This document shows, in pieces, positions 1 to 7,639 of a DNA stretch of 40,571 nt. The DNA lies in the IMG/VR virus record IMGVR_UViG_3300030329_005059, positions 1 to 40,571 of that record; one strand, given 5' to 3'. The notes beneath the pieces were generated by a model that was not told the DNA's origin, did not search any database, and worked only from the letters and a program-made list of their open reading frames with translations. Within the stretch, counting starts at the first letter, position 1. Every line of letters starts with the position of its first letter. The translations under genes and the position numbers were made by a program. The stretch comes from a virus.

Positions 1-103
1 ATCTCTCCCGTAACGATGCCTACGTTGTGGTGCGGGTTCGTCTGCCACCAGTCGTTGATTTCTCCCGGTGACCATTGGCGTTCTTGAAGCTCCTTCCACT
101 TGA
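1..103. repeat. Terminal redundancy, left copy
   Basis: This stretch is the same as the last 103 bases of the window except at position 99 (C here, T at 40567). An open reading frame passes through the join without a break, so the sequence is best read as a circular map or a circularly permuted genome cut at an arbitrary point. The mismatch falls in a third codon position of the primase-helicase gene (AAG versus AAA, both Lys). Confidence 0.95.
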
Positions 104-197
104 TGGCCGGCCTTTTCGATCCATCTATGTATTTCCATGGAAGTACCGACTTTCCCCAGTTCGCGTACTTCAGGGCTTCTTCCAGTGCTCGCGTCAT
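1..197 (-). CDS. Primase-helicase, N-terminal part (continues at the right end)
   Basis: This is the 5' end of the gene that continues at 40468 and ends at 38464. It starts at ATG 197-195, overlapping the stop of the VRR-NUC gene as ATGA. The joined protein is about 733 residues. The part encoded here is the first 65 or so residues and leads directly into the primase-polymerase active site (LDADDD, residues 72-77) encoded at the right end. The overlap with the upstream gene suggests translational coupling. The start is inferred from the overlap and from the fit with primpol N-termini, since no strong Shine-Dalgarno sequence is visible. Confidence 0.9.
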   Translation of the reverse strand, partial: MTRALEEALKYANWGKSVLPWKYIDGSKRPAIKWKELQERQWSPGEINDWWQTNPHHNVGIVTGE

Positions 198-544
198 TCT
201 ATGTCCAGTCCCTCGATCGCTTGGGCGACCGACCTTGCTACTATGTAAATTATGCCCAGTCGTTTTGCGACGTTATCTCGATAAAGCTTTTGCTTCAGTC
301 GCATTCTCCCGTTGGTCCCCTTCACCTCAATTCCGAATGGCTTCGGATGGATTGGGTGTTCACAATTTGGACACCGCTGGTTGCCTATCACACCTTGAAG
401 GTCAGGCTCCCCTGGGTGGCCTATGGTTATCGGAGTCCCCGCCCGCGTGTAGAATGTTCCTACGTTTCTTCTCTGTATTAAGATGTGGGGCAGCTTCCCC
501 AGAGCCATTCGTATTTGTTGCTGTACTTTCCGTTCCGTCGCCAT
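194..544 (-). CDS. VRR-NUC domain nuclease
   Basis: A 116-residue protein made almost entirely of a VRR-NUC domain, a PD-(D/E)XK-type nuclease fold. Visible motifs are GEPDL (PD at residues 47-48), IEVK (E73 and K75) and a following Gln at 85 in a GRMRLKQ context, which is the usual signature. A short CPNC-H-H knuckle (C58, C61, H63, H66) is inserted between the PD and ExK motifs and may bind zinc. Stand-alone phage VRR-NUC proteins are common beside helicases and are thought to process branched or replicating DNA. The gene follows the SF2 helicase closely and overlaps the primase start by 4 nt, so it belongs to the replication/recombination block. Confidence 0.88.
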   Translation of the reverse strand: MATERKVQQQIRMALGKLPHILIQRRNVGTFYTRAGTPITIGHPGEPDLQGVIGNQRCPNCEHPIHPKPFGIEVKGTNGRMRLKQKLYRDNVAKRLGIIYIVARSVAQAIEGLDIE

Positions 545-550
545 TTGAGC

Positions 551-1909
551 CTAAAAATGTGTTAGCCAGAGCGCCATCTCCTTCTCCAAGTCCTTCCTTG
601 TCCTTCTCTTCTTTTTGAGTGGCTTCGCTCCAGACGTTAGTTTTACAAGTTTTCCGCTTCTCGTCTTCACTTCCCGTTCTTCGGGCGTAAATTCGTTTCC
701 ACAGATTGTGCAGTGTCTTACGTTCATGGGCATCACGCCAGCACATTGTTTACATAGGCGTGCTTTGGGCACGTCGTCTATCGCTCGTTTTCCTGGCTTT
801 TTGGCCTTCAGTGTCCATTCAAAGTCATAGTCTAAGTTTCCGTGTCTGAGTGCGTTCCCACCGTGATCTAGGATGATCGCATCTTTCTTTCCAGGCATCG
901 TTCTTAATGCCCGTCCTGCCATTTGCCGCCAGCGGGTGATAGAGCAGGTTGCTCGTGCGATGGATACTGCGCTTATTCGTGGCACGTTTAGTCCCTCGAT
1001 GCAGACGTCTACGTTAACTAGTTGCCTGATTTCTCCGGTGTGCAGACCCCTGATTAGCCTGTTTCTTTCTTGTGTAGGCGTGTCTCCGTCTAGATATTCT
1101 GCGCGGACGCCTTTCTCCATAAACTCTCTTTGCAGCTTTCTTGCGTGTGCCCTGGTTGTGGCAAATGTCAGTCCAGTTCTCCCATCGGCATATCTGAGGT
1201 AGGAGTCGACAACATTTCCAACGAGGGGCTGCGTCTCGAATTGCTCTGCCTGACTTGAGACCGTGTAGTCTCCGAATCGTTTTCTCAGTCCAGAGTAGTT
1301 GAGGCGGTCAATCGTGTATGTCTCGAATGGCACTAGCGCACCCAGCTGCTGGAGCTCCTCGTATCTCGGTCCAAGCTCAAGGCTGGTTGCCCACGGGAAC
1401 CCCTTGCCATCTAGACGGTGTGGGGTCGCCGTTAGTCCCATTCGTTTTGCTGTGTGGTATCTGCGATATATTGCTAGGTAGCTTTCCGATGTCGCCAAAT
1501 GGCACTCGTCTATGATCAGCCAGAATACGGGCCTGTTGTTGAAGCAGTCCTTTTTCTGCTTATGGATTCTGTGCGCCTCGTTTCGCTTTCTTATTCGCCT
1601 TGCTAGCGTCTGTACCATGCAGATTTGAACAGTAGCCGTTGGGTTCGGGTTATTGCCGTATTTGGCAGCAATAATACCAACCTCGATACCGAGATTCTTG
1701 GCCTCTTGAACCCACTGTGATACTAATTCATGCCTGTGTACTACTACTAGTATATGTCCATGTCCCGTGGGCACGCTGGCAGCCATCTTCAGGGCAGTAA
1801 ATGTCTTCCCCGCGCCTGTCATCAATTGCAAGATGACGCCAGCGTGCCCAACGGTATAGGAAGCGCGTACCTTATCTATGATATCGCGCTGATAGGGCCG
1901 TAGTCTCAT
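551..1909 (-). CDS. SF2 DNA helicase (DEAD/DEAH, type III restriction-like)
   Basis: A 452-residue superfamily 2 helicase. Motif I is TGAGKT (31-36), motif II is DECH (134-137), motif III is TATPHR (160-165) and motif VI is QMAGRALR (329-336). Two RecA-like lobes are therefore complete. A four-cysteine zinc-binding motif follows (CKQC at 386-389, CTIC at 400-403) with a Lys/Arg-rich tail, probably for DNA binding. The start overlaps the upstream stop as TAATG and has no clear Shine-Dalgarno sequence, so translation is probably coupled. Together with the VRR-NUC and DEDDh nucleases it suggests remodelling of replication or recombination intermediates; substrate specificity cannot be read from sequence. 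Confidence 0.92.
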   Translation of the reverse strand: MRLRPYQRDIIDKVRASYTVGHAGVILQLMTGAGKTFTALKMAASVPTGHGHILVVVHRHELVSQWVQEAKNLGIEVGIIAAKYGNNPNPTATVQICMVQTLARRIRKRNEAHRIHKQKKDCFNNRPVFWLIIDECHLATSESYLAIYRRYHTAKRMGLTATPHRLDGKGFPWATSLELGPRYEELQQLGALVPFETYTIDRLNYSGLRKRFGDYTVSSQAEQFETQPLVGNVVDSYLRYADGRTGLTFATTRAHARKLQREFMEKGVRAEYLDGDTPTQERNRLIRGLHTGEIRQLVNVDVCIEGLNVPRISAVSIARATCSITRWRQMAGRALRTMPGKKDAIILDHGGNALRHGNLDYDFEWTLKAKKPGKRAIDDVPKARLCKQCAGVMPMNVRHCTICGNEFTPEEREVKTRSGKLVKLTSGAKPLKKKRRTRKDLEKEMALWLTHF

Positions 1910-2271
1910 TATGCGAGATTCGCAAAACCAGGCGGCAATACCGATTCGATCTTCTCTTCGGCATTATCCTCTGGAGCCTTCATCTTCTCGATAACCTTCT
2001 CGTTCTTCGTTTTAACGAGAGGCTTCTCTTGAGACTCCTTCTTAGGCTTCTCGACTTCGTCAGCAACGAAGGCGCAAACCTTTTTGACTTGGCCAGCTTC
2101 GACGATCTGAATCAATGCGAGTCGATCGCCGTCCTTTGCCTGTGAGGCCGCATTTTCACGGTCCTTTCGTGCCTGAACCTTTCCTTCGGCAGGTTCGGTC
2201 AATGACACAAAGGTCAAAGTCCCCTCCACCTTTTTGACGGCGGTCCAGACGTACTTACTAGTATTAGACAT
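1909..2271 (-). CDS. Small charged protein of unknown function
   Basis: A 120-residue protein I do not recognise. The start at 2271 was chosen over a longer reading because GGAGGAA lies about 7 nt upstream. The N-terminal half (YVWTAVKKVEG...LTFVSL) looks like a small beta-rich domain; the C-terminal half is a Lys/Glu-rich, probably disordered tail ending PPGFANLA. It is coupled on both sides: the exonuclease stop lies 2 nt upstream and its own stop overlaps the helicase start. An accessory role in the replication block is inferred from position only. Confidence 0.8.
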   Translation of the reverse strand: MSNTSKYVWTAVKKVEGTLTFVSLTEPAEGKVQARKDRENAASQAKDGDRLALIQIVEAGQVKKVCAFVADEVEKPKKESQEKPLVKTKNEKVIEKMKAPEDNAEEKIESVLPPGFANLA

Positions 2272-2272
2272 A

Positions 2273-3550
2273 TCACTTCCTCCCCGCGCGAGTGCGCAGT
2301 TTGTATATTGGTTTAATAACAACGCCAGGTATGTCCATTTTACCGTGCGTTGAGTTGACTAACTCTGTTATTTTTTTCTGGTCTGGCGACCACAGATGCT
2401 TTGGCACCTGGTTAGGGTTGATGATTTCACAAGACCAGCTAGTCACTACTGTCGCCCGACCTCGATCGACATCGGTCGCGTTATCTTGTGAGTCCTGAAT
2501 GTCATGAGTGAGAATGTCGTAAACGCTGTCTGCGTGGTCGTTCGCATTCTCTTTAGTCTCACCTCTTTCTAACTTTGCCTGTCTGGCCTTTTCGGCAGAC
2601 TCTGCCGCCAGCCGTCTTTGCAATTCCTTCTGCTCCTCCAGCTGCTTGGCTTTCTCAGCTATGTATGGCTGCTGTGTCTTTTCAACCTGCTCGATTGCCT
2701 CGGTGATAGGAGCTATTGCGTGAACCCTGAAATGTGACTCAACTTTCTTTGTAATCTCCTTCAGAGGCTTCAAAGAACTACGTCTAAGGTCCGTGAGGCG
2801 TGTTCTAAGCTTCTTAAGCTCGATTACAGCATTGACGGTACGCCTGAAGTCGTGTTCGTTGTTACACGGCAATTCTCGGGCGTTTTTTACCCAGACGTCT
2901 ATTTGTCCTTTATATATTTGCAGGGACGTCAGCGCCTGGTGCTCCATCGATGTGCTTTTTGTGTTGAGTAGATCTCTAGTGAGTTGCTTGTCGGAAGAAA
3001 AGTCTCGCATCTTCTCCCATATCTCAGCCAACGTATAACAGTCCTCTAGTGCGCTATGCTCGGCCTGAACTTTCTTTCCGGTCAGTTGCTCATAAACATT
3101 CGACATCTTAAAGCTAGCCAGCCCAGGCAACTTTCTCTTCGCCTTCAAGAACGCATCGATGTGGTTCTCCGTGTAATCCTTTGTGAGCGGATAAACCTCG
3201 GCCAGATGTCTCAGGACTATTGGCATATCGAATTTGGTGCCGTTGTAGGTCACTAGAGGGCAATCTGGCCCAGCCTTATCGAGCCACTTGATAACCTCTT
3301 CAGCAACGCCGCCAAATACCTTTGCCTTTTTTAGGTTGTGGATGCCTATGCCGGTCAGAGTGAGGATGTGCTTGGGTGGCTTTTCCTCTGGACAGACAAA
3401 GGTCTGCCACTTCTCTTTGACCTCAGCCATCCTGCTCTTCTCATTATATGAAAAATGAACAAAGGCTAGCTCTATAATCTCCGCCGTCTCGACATTGAGA
3501 CCTGTTGTCTCAATGTCGAAGACGACGAAGTCTGTGGGTTTTTTTACCAC
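2273..3550 (-). CDS. DEDDh 3'-5' exonuclease fused to a coiled-coil domain
   Basis: A 425-residue protein. Residues 1-180 are a DnaQ-type exonuclease: Exo I FDIETTG (D12, E14), Exo II TYNGTKFD (D108) and Exo III HSALED (H165, D170) are all intact. Residues about 230-345 are long charged helices likely to form a coiled coil, and the last 60 end in a small basic segment (MDIPGVVIKPIYKLRTRAGR), reminiscent of C-termini of stand-alone coil-containing proteins in phage recombination operons. The start is GTG at 3550; its ribosome site GGAG is inside the end of the upstream gene, which it overlaps by 7 nt. It could be a proofreading-type or recombination exonuclease; no DNA polymerase is encoded nearby. 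Confidence 0.9.
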   Translation of the reverse strand: MVKKPTDFVVFDIETTGLNVETAEIIELAFVHFSYNEKSRMAEVKEKWQTFVCPEEKPPKHILTLTGIGIHNLKKAKVFGGVAEEVIKWLDKAGPDCPLVTYNGTKFDMPIVLRHLAEVYPLTKDYTENHIDAFLKAKRKLPGLASFKMSNVYEQLTGKKVQAEHSALEDCYTLAEIWEKMRDFSSDKQLTRDLLNTKSTSMEHQALTSLQIYKGQIDVWVKNARELPCNNEHDFRRTVNAVIELKKLRTRLTDLRRSSLKPLKEITKKVESHFRVHAIAPITEAIEQVEKTQQPYIAEKAKQLEEQKELQRRLAAESAEKARQAKLERGETKENANDHADSVYDILTHDIQDSQDNATDVDRGRATVVTSWSCEIINPNQVPKHLWSPDQKKITELVNSTHGKMDIPGVVIKPIYKLRTRAGRK

Positions 3551-4194
3551 GGCAAGTCTCCAGTAAGGTCGCTTTTCTTGGCCTCATAACGTGCCTTGGC
3601 GTTTACTTTCTGCTCTGGGGTTAGCTTGTCCCAGCACAACTTGATGATAGCGTCCAGCTCATCAACGCTCGTTGCTGCGGCAATTGCCTCGAACGCTTGA
3701 TCTTCCTCTGTATGAAAAGGAACGTCCTCTTCTTTAGAGTCGATCCTCCCCAAAATCTGAACATCAATGTTTCCCATTCGAGTGTTCGGGTCGTCATTGC
3801 GTGTCCAGCGCATTTTATAGAATGGAACGTGCTCAGCGTAATTGCCTAGATTGCCGGGATTCCCATCCCAACCCTCTCGTTCCGCAATCTCGTTGATGGC
3901 CTTCTTAATTCCAATGCACCATGCTGATTTTGGGTTACACATGTGCTCTTCTGGAGCGATCTCCATACCGTTTCGCTCGTGAACCTCTACCCTCATCTCT
4001 AGAACTTGATACGGCTCTCCACCCTTGTACGACTTCTGCCGAGTTCCTTTGATTTCGAGAAGCCGCAGCATTGCTGTGTCTCCTCGGCCCTGTTTAAAGT
4101 CCAGCCATGGGAGCCCTCCGCCCTTACGGACATCATTAATTGCGTCCCATCCTGAAGTTTTATACTCAATTGCTTCGTTATGACTCTCAATCAT
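3544..4194 (-). CDS. Possible single-stranded DNA-binding protein
   Basis: A 216-residue protein with a strong AGGAGG site before ATG 4194. I do not recognise the family with certainty. Residues 15-150 have alternating beta-strand-like segments (TAMLRLLEIKG, PYQVLEMRVEVHE, VPFYKMRWTR, GNIDVQILGRID) compatible with an OB fold, followed by a helical acidic part and a C-terminus of SDLTGDLPW, which resembles the acidic, aromatic-ended tips of SSB proteins. Its place directly upstream of an exonuclease and helicase fits an SSB. The SSB call is inference; the coding call is firm. Confidence 0.85.
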   Translation of the reverse strand: MIESHNEAIEYKTSGWDAINDVRKGGGLPWLDFKQGRGDTAMLRLLEIKGTRQKSYKGGEPYQVLEMRVEVHERNGMEIAPEEHMCNPKSAWCIGIKKAINEIAEREGWDGNPGNLGNYAEHVPFYKMRWTRNDDPNTRMGNIDVQILGRIDSKEEDVPFHTEEDQAFEAIAAATSVDELDAIIKLCWDKLTPEQKVNAKARYEAKKSDLTGDLPW

Positions 4195-4202
4195 AAAGCC
4201 TC

Positions 4203-4934
4203 CTAATGCGCCTTGTGCTCTAGCGCGAGTTGTACCTTCTTCTTCTGTGCCCCGTGCGCAGAAAAAACGATGGTAATTCGTTTCTCTAATAGTCTCTTAT
4301 CGTTCATGCATACTCCGCATTTTATGCATGGGATGTCCAACGTCTCATGCAAACATGCGAGCAATCTTGACCCGTCTGGTAGTTTGGTTGCCTTTGCTTC
4401 TGTCGGTGGGTTCGGTGCCACTATTGCTGTGGCGTATCCCCTTTCCTGTGCCTCTTGAATGTCAACTGGTGTCTCGCAAGAAGCGAGAACTGAGATGTCT
4501 CCCCATTCTTCTCTTGGAATCTCTCTCCAGTTGTGTGTGTAAGTCCATACGGGCATCGAGTGTCGCTCACTGTATGCCTTAGACGCAGCTGCCAGAGAGC
4601 GTGCGCATACTGAATCATAGGCGTCCCCGACAACGTGTAGTCGCAGTGGCCTGGTTCCAGATAAGTTGTTGATATGTCTGCATTCATCAGATGTTGCGGT
4701 GTATGGGTTCTCTACCCTTTCTTTATCCGGCCTCTGCCAGCTTACTGGCCCACTTTCAGCATAGCATCCATTGTTCAAGAAGCTGCACGTTTTTGGACAT
4801 GTAACTTGACTTAAATACGTTGCAGAGCAGTTCGTGATTTTAGCCGCCTTCGTTATCTCAATAGCCTTTGCCCCTGCGCTGTGGGTCTGTGGCTTTGGTG
4901 AGAGCGTTAAGACTTTACTTTTAGAGTAGGTCAT
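4203..4934 (-). CDS. Cys-cluster phage protein, Gp88/DUF7227-like
   Basis: A 243-residue protein starting at 4934 (AGGA about 8 nt upstream). The N-terminal third has CPKTC...GCYAES (C46, C50, C57), and the C-terminal part has CIKCGVCMND (C203, C206, C209). This pairing of a C-x3-C-x6-C with a C-x2-C-x2-C is typical of phage proteins of the Gp88 type, which are suspected iron-sulfur proteins. The middle contains LHVVGDAYDS and WTYTHNW, suggesting a barrel-like strand pattern. No function is established that I can name. It lies 8 nt downstream of a small Cys-rich gene and 9 nt upstream of the possible SSB gene. Confidence 0.88.
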   Translation of the reverse strand: MTYSKSKVLTLSPKPQTHSAGAKAIEITKAAKITNCSATYLSQVTCPKTCSFLNNGCYAESGPVSWQRPDKERVENPYTATSDECRHINNLSGTRPLRLHVVGDAYDSVCARSLAAASKAYSERHSMPVWTYTHNWREIPREEWGDISVLASCETPVDIQEAQERGYATAIVAPNPPTEAKATKLPDGSRLLACLHETLDIPCIKCGVCMNDKRLLEKRITIVFSAHGAQKKKVQLALEHKAH

Positions 4935-4942
4935 TTTGTGTC

Positions 4943-5146
4943 CTATATGTCCCTTTCGATTCTCTCGTACTCCCATTGCAACTCTTCCTGAGTTGTTCTG
5001 GCGTCCTGTTCGCATTTGCTGCACGGGATTTCCGTCTGTATGTGCCTGCTGGTTGCGTTGTCCCAGCTGTCGCGCGTTTCCGGTCCCTCCCCATGGCATT
5101 GCTCGCATGGGCACTCTCGGTTCCCGCAGTGACATATGCGTGTCAT
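4943..5146 (-). CDS. Small Cys-rich (zinc-knuckle) protein
   Basis: A 67-residue protein starting at 5146, where ATG overlaps the preceding stop as ATGA and GGAG lies in the previous gene's end. It has two clusters, CHCGNRECPCEQCHGEG near the N-terminus and IPCSKCEQD in the middle, then a charged helix. CEQCHGEG resembles a half of a DnaJ-type CxxCxGxG zinc motif. Likely a small zinc-binding adaptor; function unknown. Confidence 0.8.
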   Translation of the reverse strand: MTRICHCGNRECPCEQCHGEGPETRDSWDNATSRHIQTEIPCSKCEQDARTTQEELQWEYERIERDI

Positions 5147-5427
5147 TTGGTTATCTCCGCAATGGTGCTGTCCTTTGGCATTGTGCTGCTGAGCCATAGC
5201 ATGATTTCTTTTAGGGATATTGCCTGCTCGGCCCGCATTCGCTTGTTTGTTTGTGGGTTATTAAGGTCTTGCAGCGCCTGCTGGTACCACCATTTGGTTA
5301 GGTTGGCGTCCCGCCAGTTCTTCGCGCTTGGGAATCGTTTAAAATTGTCATGCGCGTATTCGTAGATGTGTAGTGTGAATCTCAGAAGCTCTGACTCTTT
5401 TAGGAGTTCGTGTTCATTCTTTGGCAT
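5143..5427 (-). CDS. Hypothetical small helical protein
   Basis: A 94-residue protein with a good GGAGG site before ATG 5427. It is charged and predicted mostly helical (HELLKESELLRFTLHIYEYA), with a Trp/Tyr-rich middle (NLTKWWYQQALQDL). No recognised domain. It overlaps both neighbours (14 nt upstream, 4 nt downstream), so it is coupled within the leftward unit. Confidence 0.82.
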   Translation of the reverse strand: MPKNEHELLKESELLRFTLHIYEYAHDNFKRFPSAKNWRDANLTKWWYQQALQDLNNPQTNKRMRAEQAISLKEIMLWLSSTMPKDSTIAEITK

Positions 5428-5677
5428 TGTTTGCCTCCGTTTGGCTGATCATGTTTGAGTAGCAGTGTTGTGCTTTCTCGAGGTTTCTTTCTTTGACTTG
5501 GATGTTTCTTATCAAAAGCTGTGTCCCAAGTTTCATTGCGTCTTTTTTGTCATCTCGCTCTTCGTCTGGATAAGACTGCAGGTCGAGCGTTCCGCATAGT
5601 GCCTTTGTGATGAGCGCAAACTCTCGTGGACTTACGGATATGATGAAGTTTGGGCTTTTGGTGTTTACGTCTCCCAT
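5414..5677 (-). CDS. Hypothetical small protein
   Basis: An 87-residue protein with GGAGAAGG upstream of ATG 5677. The N-terminus has a short beta-like stretch (NFIISVSPREFALITKAL) followed by charged helices. No recognised family. It overlaps the upstream gene by 13 nt and the downstream gene by 14 nt. Confidence 0.8.
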   Translation of the reverse strand: MGDVNTKSPNFIISVSPREFALITKALCGTLDLQSYPDEERDDKKDAMKLGTQLLIRNIQVKERNLEKAQHCYSNMISQTEANNAKE

Positions 5678-5856
5678 TCGGCCTTCTCCATGTGTTCGTG
5701 TACTTGCTTCCAGAATGTCATGGCCGGATCTCCCTCTCCGCTGAGCTTTTCCTTAATGCCTTTGACATATGCAGCTGCCCGCTCTTTTCCATAGAGGTCC
5801 ATTAGTGCGGTTGCCCACTGTCTCGGGGTTGCTCTATCTATTGTCCGCGCTTCCAT
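5665..5856 (-). CDS. Hypothetical 63-residue protein
   Basis: A short protein with AGGAGA before ATG 5856. Sequence such as TPRQWATALMDLYGKERAAAYVKGIKEKL is compatible with a helical bundle. No family recognised. It overlaps the upstream gene by 23 nt and the downstream gene by 13 nt, which is strong support for real, coupled coding. Confidence 0.78.
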   Translation of the reverse strand: MEARTIDRATPRQWATALMDLYGKERAAAYVKGIKEKLSGEGDPAMTFWKQVHEHMEKAEWET

Positions 5857-6169
5857 TTTGTCTCCTGTGTTTCTCGGTCCGAAATAGCCAGTCCATGTAT
5901 TGAGGCATCAATTCTTTGTTTGGGTCGATGTTTGTCGGACAAACCTTTTTTCGACTGCCTCGGCGAGGGTTTATTGTTGTGATCTCTTCGATGATCTTGC
6001 ACGCCTGTTTGTTGTTGTAGCCGCCCCATTTGGCGAAGCCGAGCCCATCTGGTGGCCTTCCGGTAAACTCAAGCGTTTGGAATGCTCCCAGCAACATGAG
6101 CTTCCCCTTGAATGTCAATGCGAGCTCGCCGTTATCATCGATCATCATGTGTTCGGTTTTCAAAATCAT
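5834..6169 (-). CDS. Hypothetical protein, paralogue of the 8750-9160 gene
   Basis: A 111-residue protein starting at ATG 6169 after GAGGAG; a longer GTG reading would overrun the upstream gene and is less likely. It shares with the protein at 8750-9160 a helix and loop IIEEITTINPRRGSRKK (there MIEEITKINPRKGKRK) preceded by N-x-x-A/x-Q-like residues, and a following YMDWLF (there YLRWLF). The N-terminal halves differ more. The basic NPRxGxRK loop could contact nucleic acid. Function unknown. Confidence 0.82.
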   Translation of the reverse strand: MILKTEHMMIDDNGELALTFKGKLMLLGAFQTLEFTGRPPDGLGFAKWGGYNNKQACKIIEEITTINPRRGSRKKVCPTNIDPNKELMPQYMDWLFRTEKHRRQNGSADNR

Positions 6170-6171
6170 GG

Positions 6172-6360
6172 CTACTCCTCTAAAGTTGTGCCTGCTTCTC
6201 TTGGTTCCAAGTAGTACCTGCCTGTTTGTACCGACACTTCTCCCTGTACACACTCTGGCACCAGCCCGAACTTCACTAGGGCGTTCCAGCCGGCTTCACA
6301 AACGCCCTCGTCGTCATCGAGTAACGCGTCACATAGTTCTAGCTTTTGTTCCTTAGTCAT
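6172..6360 (-). CDS. Hypothetical acidic 62-residue protein
   Basis: A short acidic protein with a strong AGGAGGTG site before ATG 6360. It starts MTKEQKLELCDALLDDDEG and reads as a small helical domain. Its stop (TAG) is followed after 2 nt by the next start, and the GGAG serving that start lies in its last codons. No recognised family. Confidence 0.78.
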   Translation of the reverse strand: MTKEQKLELCDALLDDDEGVCEAGWNALVKFGLVPECVQGEVSVQTGRYYLEPREAGTTLEE

Positions 6361-6382
6361 TAGGCACCTCCTTGTTGTGGGC

Positions 6383-6703
6383 TTATGCCCGTTCTAGTGC
6401 TTCTATTCGCTTTTTAAGTGCTCTCATATCTTCGTCGAGGGCTTTCATCCTTATTTTCTGCATCAACTCATCGAAGGCGTTGAGTCCCGCCTGGCGGAGC
6501 CTGTAGAGGTGAAGTCGTTTGCTCTCTCTCATCCGCATGTCGTTCGTGTCGACTCTCTCGTTTATGGAGTCAATGACGTTGACCGCATATGCGTCGGCTG
6601 CATCGTCAATTCCGCGATAGTCACGCTCTAGTCGCGCGTCGTAGGTAGCGTCTGCGTTGCTTCTGCCGATTTCGCGTGCTTCTTCCAACGTCATTTCTTT
6701 CAT
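6383..6703 (-). CDS. Hypothetical helical protein
   Basis: A 106-residue protein. I place the start at 6703 (AAAGGG upstream), because a longer reading would run back through the preceding gene. It is highly charged and helical throughout, with a C-terminal heptad-like segment (DEDMRALKKRIEALERA) that probably forms a coiled coil. No domain recognised. Confidence 0.8.
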   Translation of the reverse strand: MKEMTLEEAREIGRSNADATYDARLERDYRGIDDAADAYAVNVIDSINERVDTNDMRMRESKRLHLYRLRQAGLNAFDELMQKIRMKALDEDMRALKKRIEALERA

Positions 6704-6716
6704 GCCCTTTCTCTTT

Positions 6717-6959
6717 TCAGTCGCTGTCGGCCCACTGGTCTGGACCCACGTTGATTGTGAGCTGATACCATCCAGGGTGGCTTTCTTGGTTTGGATGGGG
6801 AACAAAGCCAGTGGATGATTTTCTTAGGTGTTCCCTAATGGCTTCGTTAAGTGTTGGGTTGTGCTTTATGGCCGTCTTCAGATCTGGGTGCTCTTCCCCC
6901 AGGTCTACGAACGTGTGCTCGTGATAGAACCCGTCGTAACTTTCGATTATGACGTTCAT
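6717..6959 (-). CDS. Hypothetical 80-residue protein
   Basis: A small protein with GGGGAG about 9 nt before ATG 6959. It begins MNVIIESYDGFYHEHTF, suggesting a beta-rich fold, and ends with the acidic QWADSD. No family recognised. Spaced 13 nt before the next start. Confidence 0.78.
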   Translation of the reverse strand: MNVIIESYDGFYHEHTFVDLGEEHPDLKTAIKHNPTLNEAIREHLRKSSTGFVPHPNQESHPGWYQLTINVGPDQWADSD

Positions 6960-6962
6960 AAA

Positions 6963-7298
6963 TTATCTCCCCTTGTCGTGCCACTCGACTCTGTCCCATG
7001 ACAAGCCGCGTGCTTCGCATGGCTGGACTTCGTCGTTTTCGATGTAATTCGTTTTGACAATTTCTCGAGCGAGTTCTGAACAGTCTCCGTTGCAGGTTAC
7101 TGCGACCACTCCCCATGGATCTTCGCCAGACCTAAACTCGGTGACGATGGCTGTCGTCTGGTCCAGTACCTTTTGGCAGCATTTACAGAACATTTCTGAT
7201 GTCACCTGCAGCTTGATGCCAAGTCTCCTGATTGCGTCGTCCTTGTCCTCTTGGTCCCCTAACATCGCCTTCCCGATAAGTGCCTCGTAAGATTGCAT
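6963..7298 (-). CDS. Hypothetical Cys-rich (zinc-ribbon-like) protein
   Basis: A 111-residue protein starting at 7298 (AGAGAGGA upstream), 2 nt after the previous stop. It contains FCKCCQKVLD and, about 30 residues later, VTCNGDC, which together could form a four-cysteine zinc ribbon. The rest is acidic. No family recognised. Confidence 0.8.
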   Translation of the reverse strand: MQSYEALIGKAMLGDQEDKDDAIRRLGIKLQVTSEMFCKCCQKVLDQTTAIVTEFRSGEDPWGVVAVTCNGDCSELAREIVKTNYIENDEVQPCEARGLSWDRVEWHDKGR

Positions 7299-7300
7299 TT

Positions 7301-7639
7301 TCAGTCCTCTCTCTTGTTGTTGCCTGGGTAAAGCTTTGGCCATCCCCAGCTCCCATATCGCTTCAAGATGGACTTGATGAGCCTTTCTCTTCCCCATCCG
7401 TCAAGCTCAAACCATAGGTATAAGATTCCGTGTTTTGAGATCTTATCCATTTTCTCTTTCGCGTATTCCCCAGATGGTTCTCGCTCGTAAACGTCTCGGA
7501 AAATATCGGACACCCATATGTTGCTCTGATACCAGGCGAGGATTTGGATCAACCTGTCGGTTACGATTTCAACGTCAACCTCAGTCAACTTGTCGGTTAC
7601 GATTTCAACGTCAACCTCAGTCATCTCTCTTATATTCAT
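7301..7639 (-). CDS. Hypothetical protein with a 12-residue tandem duplication
   Basis: A 112-residue protein. ATG 7639 overlaps the previous stop as ATGA, with GGAGAT upstream. Its N-terminus carries TEVDVEIVTDKL followed directly by TEVDVEIVTDRL, encoded by a 36-bp tandem repeat (7549-7623) with a single base difference, so the duplication is recent. The C-terminal part is aromatic-rich (ILYLWFELDGWGRERL). No domain recognised. Confidence 0.82.
   Translation of the reverse strand: MNIREMTEVDVEIVTDKLTEVDVEIVTDRLIQILAWYQSNIWVSDIFRDVYEREPSGEYAKEKMDKISKHGILYLWFELDGWGRERLIKSILKRYGSWGWPKLYPGNNKRED
7549..7623. repeat. 36-bp tandem duplication within a gene
   Basis: Two copies in direct tandem at 36-bp spacing; positions 7549-7587 match 7585-7623 with one C/T difference (7554 versus 7590). 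The reading frame is kept, adding 12 residues to the host protein. Confidence 0.93.
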
